This document shows positions 22,646 through 30,839 of a stretch of DNA of 64,000 nt, in pieces. A program made the translations under genes and the position numbers. Below the pieces are notes generated by a model. That model had not been told where the DNA came from. It did not search any database and saw nothing but the letters and a program-made list of their open reading frames with translations. Within the stretch, counting starts at the first letter, position 1, and the number at the start of each line of letters is the position of its first letter. The DNA is from Archivesica marissinica. Its lineage: Eukaryota > Mollusca > Bivalvia > Venerida > Vesicomyidae. The stretch spans positions 46,319,270 through 46,383,269 of the forward strand of contig CM026395.1 in NCBI GenBank assembly GCA_014843695.1. Reading direction: 5' to 3'.

Positions 22646-22922
22646 GTTTATTTATCGTCGCTACCGGTTGCCCACATAAGTGACGCCTCCTAAAGAGATT
22701 ATTCATTTTAGATATTTGGAGGATAGTGCAATGATACAGACGGAGACACATTCTAGAGTCTACTCTGGTTGTTTTAAGTACACGGTGTAAAGCACCGACA
22801 TGAGACCTCGGTTTAAAGACTATTAATTGTATTAGGGTCAGAAGGGGGATCGAACCTGCGATCCCTGGATTCCCAGTCCATCGTGTTAACAACTGCATGA
22901 CTACGTATCGATCCGTCCCGTT
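22646..22922 (-). mobile_element. SINE-1 copy, minus orientation
   Basis: Tail complement GTTTATTTATCGTCGCTACC at the left, head complement GATCGAACCTGCGATCCCTG at the right. Near full-length. Confidence 0.87.
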
Positions 22923-22944
22923 TGTTGGTGGGGGGGGGGGGGTA

Positions 22945-22995
22945 AAGCGTATGCTATAGCGACTCTCGAGCAATTATTGGTGGAGGGAGACTCCG

Positions 22996-23043
<48 letters not shown>

Positions 23044-23165
23044 CAGTACTGTACGATCGGGCATCTGGGTAGACCCAACGACCTTCCGTAGGCCAGCTGG
23101 ATAGCTTCCTCACTTGAAATAATTCGACGCATTCATTTGGATGTAACTAGCCGGAGATGTTTGTT
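22945..23165 (-). mobile_element. SINE-E copy interrupted by a (TC)n run
   Basis: The SINE-E segments CGACTCTCGAGCAATTATTG and CCGTAGGCCAGCTGGATAGC flank a (TC)n microsatellite at 22998-23041. A poly-G run (22929-22942) lies just to the left, between this and the previous SINE. Confidence 0.7.
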
Positions 23166-23191
23166 ACACAAGGCAGTTCTCAGTGATAGTG

Positions 23192-23288
23192 ATTGACGGA
23201 CGGACGGACGGACGGACGGACGGACGGACGGACGGACGGACGGACGGACGGACGGACGGACGACCGAACGGACGGACGGACGGACGTA
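23192..23288. repeat. (GGAC)n microsatellite
   Basis: About 24 GGAC units with one small interruption near 23261. Confidence 0.95.
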
Positions 23289-23374
23289 ACAACATTGGTT
23301 TATTAGCTAAAATATTGTTCCAGAGAGTATTTAAGGGCCACACATAAGCCATTAACCCCTAAGTATAACTCCTA

Positions 23375-23555
23375 GCCCAGCTGTAGCCATTACGAGTGTA
23401 CCCTTAGGCAAGGCACTTAAATTGCACATTGTCTCTTCTCTCTCCCTCATGGCCATGGCTTCCAGCGGGAATGAGATATCTCGAGTGATTTAACTAATAT
23501 TGTAAGAACTTGTTTCACAATCGAGCTCAAATAAATTTGTATAAACTAAACTAAT
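23375..23555 (+). mobile_element. SINE-2 copy without tRNA head
   Basis: Body CCCTTAGGCAAGGCACTTAA through tail AGAACTTGTTTCACAATCGA. 5'-truncated in the head. Confidence 0.8.
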
Positions 23556-24245
23556 CCCCATTTCGTCCGGATGAAAGATCATGATTGCTTCCCTTCATTA
23601 AGCACCAATTTGCTTGCTTTAAAATGAGTTGTATGGCTAGGTAAATGGTATAAAGACCAACTAGCGAGCATTACAGAAACAGTTGCAGCAACGGCTTGCT
23701 ATTCCCACAGCTAGTTAAAAATACGTTCTCGCCGAAATCACTTCACGCAGCAGGGATGCTTCCTGTATCACACACACCTACATGGTGCTTGTGATTCGAG
23801 TCCCAAACAGACCACGGTTGTGATGTACTTACGGATTATTCGAGTCCCAAACAGACCACGGTTGTGATGTACTTACGGATTATTCTCTTTCGTTTTCTCT
23901 CATTGCGAAGGATTCCACCAGACTGAGGTTCCTAAGAGAGATTAGTCAAGCAAATAAATAACATGTATGCACTAAACAGGTGCATGCTAACATTTACGAT
24001 TTAAATTTAATTCCTTTCGGTTCAATGCAAATATGTATGGGTATTTTTTCATAGACAGCCGCGGGGGGTTTTACTTGAACAGAACTTATTAATGAATAGT
24101 AGAGAATTTAAGATGTACTAAGTTCGCCTCTTTCAGAATTGAGTTTAACTCTTGTCGTTGTGCATAGCGATGTAGCAAATATTCGCCTTAAGGTAGCATA
24201 TATTTTCAATTTGTTTGGGCGTTTTTGGGGGCTTGGCCATCACAC
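23556..24245. other. Spacer with a 44-bp direct duplication
   Basis: ATTCGAGTCCCAAACAGACC...TACTTACGG occurs twice in tandem at about 23797-23884. No gene recognised. Confidence 0.5.
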
Positions 24246-24348
24246 CAACAGCTTAGGTCATATGGCGACTCTCCAGCTATTATTGGTTGATGCACAGCGG
24301 AGCAGTATTTCAGGCATGGTCGTGTACAGTGGTAGAACCACTGATCCA
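24246..24348 (-). mobile_element. SINE-E fragment, host site of a SINE-1 insertion
   Basis: AACAGCTTAGGTCATATGGC and GAGCAGTATTTCAGGCA match the 63800-64000 copy. It ends at AACCACTGATCCA, which is repeated at 24644-24656 beyond the inserted SINE-1. Confidence 0.7.
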
Positions 24349-24643
24349 CAGACGGATCTGTAGTCCAGCGGTAACATGCTGAACTGATAATCCAGGGATC
24401 GCAGGTTCGATCCCCTGTCTGACCCTAATAAAAACTATCAGTCTTTCAGATGGGACGTTAAACCGAGCTCTCGTGTCGGTGCTTTACACCGTGCACGTAA
24501 AAGAACCAGAGGAGACTCTGTAATGGGTCTCTGTCTGTATCATTGCACTATCCTCCAAAAATCTAAAATGACTTATATCTTCAGGAGGCGTCGCTCATAT
24601 GGGTAACCGGTAGCGACGATAAATAAACGTAAATCACACACAC
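24349..24643 (+). mobile_element. SINE-1, full-length, with target-site duplication
   Basis: Starts CAGACGGATCTGTAGTCC and ends AGCGACGATAAATAAACG plus an A-rich tail. Flanked by AACCACTGATCCA (24336-24348) and AACCACCGATCCA (24644-24656), a 13-bp duplication with one difference. Confidence 0.9.
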
Positions 24644-24656
24644 AACCACCGATCCA

Positions 24657-25023
24657 TACTCGACATCTTCCCGAACTCGACACTACCAGATCGACCGGAA
24701 GCGATCAGGTATTACTCGAGTAGAGGTCCAAATGATCGGGTACTGATCCGTATTATTTTTCATCCCGACAAACTAGATCTCTACACGATCGTTTCGCGAT
24801 CAATTCCACCTCTACTCGACCAATACACGATCGTTCCCCGGTGGGTTCTCAAGCGCTTGGCTTGTGCATGTCGATCCCTACTCGAATTTGTTTGACATTT
24901 TCGGGCAGGAAGGTGAACAAGGTAGACACCGACCACTCCTGGGAACCCATCATTACTGATGACACTAGTTTAATAATTGTTTAAATTATTTAGGAATAAT
25001 GTGTATTAGCAATGCTATCTATA
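24657..25023. other. Unassigned stretch rich in CGATC/GATCG
   Basis: From 24650 to 24890, CGATC or GATCG recurs about eight times among TACTCGA motifs. This may be a degenerate repeat. No gene recognised. Confidence 0.35.
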
Positions 25024-25262
25024 CGTGAGTGGATGTCCGATTAGCGCGCTCGCCTCTCACCAATACAACCCGGGTTCGATCCTCGATCATCGGATGTATG
25101 TGAGATGGTACGGTGGTCGCCATATCGGACAGGTGGGTTTTCTCCGGTACTCCGGTTTCCTCCAGCACGAATTACCACATTTACGCTTTCATCCGCGCCA
25201 ACGAGAGCGATTAATATCAGTTGTTAGAACTTGCTTCGCAATCGTTGTAAAATAAATAATGT
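25024..25262 (+). mobile_element. SINE-3 copy
   Basis: Head CGATTAGCGCGCTCGCCTCT and B box GGGTTCGATCC, body CGCCATATCGGACAGGTGGG, tail GCGATTAATATCAGTTGTTA...TTCGCAATCG. The anticodon-arm equivalent may be Val-like (CAC), which is tentative. Confidence 0.83.
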
Positions 25263-25539
25263 TCTATAGCTATCTATACGTGAATACATACAGTTTACCT
25301 TTGTTTCTTGCCACTGTATGTTACTTCAGGTTCAGATGGCTAAATTTTAGCAACGCTTCGCCAGCTACCTTAAAATGTAAAATAGACAAGTTGGTAATGT
25401 GTTCATTTAGTAATTAAAATCTTGCAAGGTGGTTTAGTCCAATCGATGAGTCGTGTTCATGTTGAATCTTATTACTCTGGATATTGCTGTTTTGACAAAG
25501 GTTTACTTTTATAATATTTGCTTATTATTATTATTATCT

Positions 25540-26968
25540 ATAGGAGCTCAGTTTTATGTCGGCAACTGTGTCTTCAAGCTCAGTTTCATGTCGGCAACTG
25601 TGTCTTCAAGCTCAGTTTCATGTCGGCAACTGTGTCTTCAAGCTCAGTTCCATGTCGGCAACTGTGTCTTCAAGCTCAGTTTTATGTCGGCAACTGTGTC
25701 TTCAAGCTCAGTTTTATGTCGGCAACTGTGTCTTCAAGCTCAGTTCCATGTCGGCAACTGTGTCTTCAAGCTCAGTTTTATGTCGGCAACTGTGTCTTCA
25801 AGCTCAGTTCCATGTCGGCTACTGTGTCTTCAAGCTCAGTTACATGTCGGCAACTGTGTCTTCCAAGCTCAGTTACATGTCGGCAACTGTGTCTTCCAAG
25901 CTCAGTTACATGTCGGCAACTGTGTCTTCCAAGCTCAGTTACATGTCGGCAACTGTGTCTTCCAAGCTCAGTTACATGTCGGCAACTGTGTCTTCCAAGC
26001 TCAGTTACATGTCGGCAACTGTGTCTTCCAAGCTCAGTTACATGTCGGCAACTGTGTCTTCCAAGCTCAGTTTCATGTCGGCAACTGTGTCTTCCAAGCT
26101 CAGTTACATGTCGGCAACTGTGTCTTCCAAGCTCAGTTACATGTCGGCAACTGTGTCTTCCAAGCTCAGTTTCATGTCGGCAACTGTGTCTTCCAAGCTC
26201 AGTTTCATGTCGGCACCTGTGTCTTCCAAGCTCAGTTTCATGTCGGCAACTGTGTCTTCCAAGCTCAGCTACATGTCGGCAACTGTGTCTTCCACGCCCA
26301 GTTTCATGTCGGCAACTGTGTCTTCCAAGCTCAGTTACATGTCGGCAACTGTGTCTTCCAAGCTCAGTTTCATGTCGGCAACTGTGTCTTCCAAGCTCAG
26401 TTTCATGTCAGCACCTGTGTCTTCCAAGCTCAGTTACATGTCGGCAACTGTGTCTTCCAAGCTCAGTTTCATGTCGGCAACTGTGTCTTCCAAGCTCAGT
26501 TTCATGTCGGCACCTGTGTCTTCCAAGCTCAGTTTCATGTCAGCACCTGTGTCTTCCAAGCTTAGTTACATGTCCGCACCTGTGTCGTCCAAGCTCAGTT
26601 TCATGTCGGCAACTGTGTCTTCCAAGCTCAGTTTCATGTCGGCAACTGTGTCTTCCAAGCTCAGTTTCATGTCGGCAACTGTGTCTTCCAAGCTCAGTTT
26701 CATGTCGGCACCTGTGTCTTCCAAGCTTAGTTTCATGTCGGCAACTGTTTCTTCCAAGCTCAGTTTCATGTCGGCACCTGTGTCTTCCAAGCTTAGTTTC
26801 ATGTCGGCAACTGTTTCCTCCAAGCCCAGTTTCATGTCGGCAACTGTGTCTTCAAGCTCAGTTTCATTTCAGCAAATGTGTCTTCAAGCTCAGTTTCATG
26901 TAGGCAACTGTTTCTTCCAAGCTCAGTTTCATGTCAGCAACAATGTCTTCAAGTTCAGTTTCATGTTA
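25540..26968. repeat. 32-bp to 33-bp minisatellite, about 43 copies
   Basis: Unit CATGTCGGCAACTGTGTCTT + CAAGCTCAGTTT. Left copies (to about 25850) are 32 bp with TCTTCAAG. Copies from about 25855 are 33 bp with TCTTCCAAG. The 33-bp units are codon-periodic, so all plus frames and one minus frame stay open for hundreds of codons. This is not evidence of a gene. A diverged monomer (TTTCATGACGGCAACTGTAT) survives at about 27219, beyond the adjoining SINE-4. Confidence 0.95.
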
Positions 26969-27213
26969 ACAACCTCCATGGTCGTGTTGTTACGGTCGCT
27001 GATTTGTATACAACTGTAACCTATCATCACTGATGGGCACGGGTTCGAGCCCCGCTCAGAGTCTCTTTATATGAAAAAGTTGACAGTTTCTTACGTAGGT
27101 TTGTGCACCAAGTACTGGTTAACCGCTAGAGCCTGCCCAGGATATGTGTTGTTAGGTAAACTGCCCGTCGCCCAAATGGGCAACCGGTAACGACGTTAAA
27201 TAAACTTAAATGG
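26969..27213 (+). mobile_element. SINE-4 with a SINE-1 type tail
   Basis: Head/body GTTACGGTCGCTGATTTGTA, CACGGGTTCGAGCCCCGCTC (B box) and TTGTTAGGTAAACTGCCCG match the minus copy at 28000-28262. After that point the sequence is GCAACCGGTAACGACGTTAA-ATAAAC, the SINE-1 terminus. Inserted in the right fringe of the 33-bp array. Confidence 0.8.
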
Positions 27214-27464
27214 AAAAAATGTTTCATGACGGCAACTGTATCTTCTGCTGGTTTGCATATCGTATCAGTTCACAGGATCTCGGTTCCATGGATGCGAATG
27301 GCTCCCCCTCCACTACTTTGCTTGTTAGGTCAGTTCACGTGCGTGTGATGTGTCATCAGCTTAGAAACATACAGTTGATTAAAAGCCAAGTGGTTTATTG
27401 TAAAGCATCGTACATGCATATATTGTACATTAAATCCGATTTACTGGGGTTGTTGAATTATTGT
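27214..27464. other. Spacer, begins with a stray array monomer
   Basis: Apart from the diverged 33-bp monomer near 27219, nothing recognised. Confidence 0.5.
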
Positions 27465-27613
27465 ATGTGAGGAAGCTATCCTGCTGGCTTGCAGAAGGCC
27501 GGGTGTCGTGTCTCAAATAGTTCTCGGAGGGGCATCTGCGGTCTTCCTCCGCCAATAATATATGAAACATCGCCAAATGGCTTAAGCTGTTCGCCACTTT
27601 GACCCCCCCCCCC
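27465..27613 (+). mobile_element. SINE-E fragment, plus orientation, ending in poly-C
   Basis: GTGAGGAAGCTATCCTGCTG, TCTTCCTCCGCCAATAATAT and GGCTTAAGCTGTT are the reverse-oriented counterparts of the 18346 and 24246 copies. A C10 run follows. Confidence 0.68.
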
Positions 27614-27999
27614 AAAGAAACAAAGAAATAAAACTAATTATTAAAAAACTTGTGGAGTAGTATCCATGTCATCAGTGTCTATTGTATCAGACGTAGTTGG
27701 TAATGTGTGGGCTTTTTTTGGTGTAGGAATACTTGTCAAATATTTAACTATTTCAACAAGGAGTGTGACGGTATTACATGCCATGTTGGACGTATAAATA
27801 ATTCATGACGCTAAATAGAACATTAAACAAACGCGTAATCTTTTAAATATATTTGAAATGGGTTTTGTTTTCTTCAATAGCTCGAGTGTCGAGGTTTCGT
27901 GCTACTTTTTGCCCCAAACAACTGGGTAACATGTGGTAGTTAACATTATAATAGTTTGAAATTTAAGCTTCTTTAACTCAGTCATATTTGATATGTTAT
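27614..27999. other. AT-rich spacer, no gene seen
   Basis: Nothing recognised. Confidence 0.4.
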
Positions 28000-28262
28000 G
28001 TTATATTTCCGGTTTTACGCCTGTATCAGCACCATTTTGGGCTATATCGCCGGCGGGCAGTTTACCTAACAACACCTTTCCTGGGCAGGCTCCAGCGGTA
28101 AACCAGTACTTGGGTGCACCAACCTCCGTAAGAAACTTCCAACTTTTTCATATAAATGAGACACGGCCTGAGCGGGGCTCGAACCCGTGACCATCAGTGA
28201 TGATAGGTTACAGTGGTATACAAGTCAGCGACCGTAACCGCTCGACCACTCGACCACAGGGG
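28000..28262 (-). mobile_element. SINE-4 copy with its own tail
   Basis: Head at the right (complement GTGGTCGAGTGGTCGAGCGG, with B box GGGTTCGAGCCCC). The body is shared with 26969-27213 up to TAAACTGCCCG. Beyond that it continues AGCCCAAAATGGTGCTGATA, CAGGCGTAAAACC, a different 3' end from that copy. Confidence 0.8.
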
Positions 28263-28335
28263 CGGACTCAGTCATATTTTAATTATAATATGTCTTGGCT
28301 ATATCCATCGTTAATGTTAAACTTTTTTTAAAAAG

Positions 28336-28578
28336 TTTATTTATCGTCGCTACCGGCTGCCCATATGAGCGACGCCTCCTGAAGAGATTAGTTATTTTAG
28401 ATTTTGGAGGATAGTGCATGATACAGACAGAGACCCATTCCAGAACCTCCTCTGGTTCTTTTACGTACACGGTGTAAAGTACCGACACGAGACCTCGGTT
28501 TAACGTCCCATCTGAAAGACCGTTAATTTTATTAGGGTCAGACGGGGGATCGAACCTGCGATCCCCGGATTACCGTCT
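28336..28578 (-). mobile_element. SINE-1 copy, minus orientation
   Basis: Tail complement GTTTATTTATCGTCGCTACC at the left, B-box complement GATCGAACCTGCGATCCCCG at the right. The 5' part of the head is missing. Confidence 0.86.
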
Positions 28579-29424
28579 GTTAATGTTAAACCCCAAACTA
28601 GAAAACAAATGAACTACTTCTCAGAACAAATATGTAGCAGAACGTAATGTTGACTGTTTATTACCGGACCACGTGACACGTATCGTTTAAAAACCAAATA
28701 ATGACCTAATTAATTAACAATTTAACGCGCAATAATATAACAATGGAAACATTAACCACAACATTACAGTTGATTATGTTTCAGTTAAAAATAATATTTT
28801 AGAATGATTTCTCCCAAATTTTATTTTACGAATCATAAGCCTGAAAGAAGATCTGCAAGCAACGTTCCACTAACGTGATCATATTAATACCCGATTGTAT
28901 TGTTGCGTATGTAAGCATTGAACTGATCTAACCTCATTAATCTTCCAGTACCTCGTTAAATCCACACTTCGTAATATTGTTTAAATAGTTTGCTCAACTA
29001 ATACGCGCTGATCGGCGGGAAACAAAAATAGCGTCGCGCTTAGTCGCAGTGTCGGAATACAGAGGTTTAGAGTTTTGACGAGGGAATAAGTAAACAAGTC
29101 TTGGTATACGTGGACATTTGCATAATAAAAGGGGTGCAGTTAAAAAAGTGTAATTTGTTTGTAAGATCTACTGTGCACGTTTATTAGACATTGTGTGGAC
29201 GATCTTCCAACCCCATGTGAAGGTCTTTATGTTGGATTTGGAGCTCATTTCTCAATCGTTATAGGTAAATTCTTGTACTTTTCAAAAACGTATTTTATTT
29301 TTTTATTTAATTTTATTTACGAAATACAGTAGTTATTTCTTGATAGCATTTTACAATTTTTATTTGCGTTACTAAAGTTGCTAAGTTGTTGTTTCCAAAT
29401 TGAATATATGTTGGTAAAATAAAC
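28579..29424. other. Unique AT-rich stretch with weak promoter-like signals
   Basis: Around 29010-29130 there is CGGCGGGAAAC (E2F-like), ATTTGCAT at 29116-29123 (octamer-like) and AATAAAAGGGG just after it (TATA-like). ATAG-GTAAAT at 29261-29270 could be a splice donor. Each signal is short and common by chance, and no ORF supports a gene here. Confidence 0.25.
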
Positions 29425-29437
29425 CTATTGAACTATA

Positions 29438-29707
29438 CAGACGGATCTGTAGTCCAGTGGTAACACGCTGGACTGGTAATCCAGGGATCGCAGGTTCGAT
29501 CCCCCGTCTGACCCTAATAAAATTAACAGTCTTTCAGATGAGACGTTAAACCGAGGTCTCGTGTCGGTGCTTTACACCGTACACTTAAAAGAACCAGAGG
29601 AGATTCTGGAATGGGTCACTATCCTCCAAAATCTAAAATAACTAATCTCTTCAGGAGGCGTTGCTCATATGGGCAACCGGTAGCGACGATAAATAAACGT
29701 AAAAACA
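29438..29707 (+). mobile_element. SINE-1 reference copy, full-length with perfect target-site duplication
   Basis: Flanked by CTATTGAACTATA at 29425-29437 and 29708-29720. The head opens with CAGACGG, which pairs perfectly with CCGTCTG at the end of the tRNA-like part (acceptor stem). A box TAGTCCAGTGG, B box GGTTCGATCC. Anticodon arm CTGGA-CTGGTAA-TCCAG, which would carry GGT (Thr-like). Tail AGCGACGATAAATAAACG plus A-rich run. The exact duplication suggests a recent insertion. Confidence 0.93.
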
Positions 29708-29720
29708 CTATTGAACTATA

Positions 29721-30123
29721 ATCTAAAACAGCTACATTTACGAGTATAATAGTTCTTAATTATTCCTAAAATAAGTACTTATATATATCATTATAGAAAC
29801 ACAAAACACGCCAATTATCTCTAGTAAAACACAAGTTTTGCTTATTCAGTATATGGAGCTATCGGGGCTGTATTTGTAAAAAGAAAGAATAAATAGTTAC
29901 ATATTCATGTATACAATTACGGTGGACTGAAATATAGAAGGACGAACACGTATTGTCTAGCTTACAGTGGGTTGATTTGATTGAATGATCAAGTATTTGT
30001 ATGAATTGTTCTTCATGTCAAAAACGTGCTTATCTTTTCAACGGTTGAATATTCTTGACTATTGATTGGTGATATTTAAGTATAGCTGTGAAATATTATA
30101 TAAGCCGACTAATTAATACCCAA
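29721..30123. other. AT-rich spacer, no gene seen
   Basis: Nothing recognised. Confidence 0.4.
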
Positions 30124-30350
30124 CACATAGACGGGTCGGTGGTTAAAAACGCTGGACTGCGAAACAAGTGATCGCAGGTTCGAGTCACACGTTTGACCAA
30201 AATAATATTTAAGATTATTTTAGATGGCCCTCTGCACTCGGAATCGGAGCATCTTCTGTATCTTGCACTATCCTCCATAACATAACATGACTAAGGTATT
30301 ACAGGAGACGACCCCGATTAGCCAGTGAGTGACGGAGACATAAACACAAT
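30124..30350 (+). mobile_element. Diverged SINE-1 relative
   Basis: GACGGGTCGGTGGTTAAAAA, CGCTGGACTG and GATCGCAGGTTCGAGTCAC look like a SINE-1-type head, followed by TTGCACTATCCTCC and a changed body. The terminal GACGATAAATAAACG is replaced by GACGGAGACATAAACAC. Confidence 0.65.
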
Positions 30351-30440
30351 TATTAATGTCAGATCTGAGTTTGAAACTATAATATATACATAAATCACGG
30401 ATACAGTACAACCAACAAATACATATAGTCTACATTTCTT

Positions 30441-30654
30441 AATCCGTAACCTACCAATCACGATTAAAATCGCTTTTGTAAACAGCATAGAGCCAGATCA
30501 GACGGCACATAACGGCACTCTGATTAAGCTCTATGTTGTTCGCTATTCGGATAGGGGAGCTAAAACACTTGTCTTAATAGCAAACAACATAGATCCTGAT
30601 CAGACGCGGCGTTACGCACATTCCGTCCAATTTATTCGGCAGGTTAAGAGTTGA
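30441..30654. mobile_element. Third MITE of the 8101 family, diverged
   Basis: Shares AAACAGCATAGAGCCAGATC, the AGCAAACAACATAGATCCTG arm and the TTTATTCGGC end. The right TTAA has become TTGA. Confidence 0.68.
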
Positions 30655-30839
30655 TTGTTTTAACATAGATCTACAGAGTATGTATAGTTCACTCAACTCC
30701 ATGATGAAGACGCAGTGTGTGGATCGTATTCATTATACAGTCAAACCTGTCTTAAGCAGCCAGTCAAAGGAATAACAGAAAGTGGCTGCTTAGCACATGT
30801 GTCTGCTTAAATAGAGGTTAAGCGTGTAGTAAAACCACA
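30655..30839. other. Degenerate left border of the 35-bp array
   Basis: GGCTGCTTA...AATAGAGGTTAAGCG units appear with irregular spacing before the regular array begins. Confidence 0.5.

Noticed and set aside
25453..27019. Three plus-strand ORFs of 370-487 codons (Cys-rich or Ser-rich repeats) and a minus EDTVADMKLSL ORF
   Set aside because: All arise from the 32/33-bp array; simultaneous openness of several frames argues for a composition artefact.
29438..29515. tRNA gene
   Set aside because: A and B boxes and an anticodon arm are present, but the sequence continues into the shared SINE body and has a target-site duplication, so it is a SINE head. The same reasoning applies to the other tRNA-like heads.
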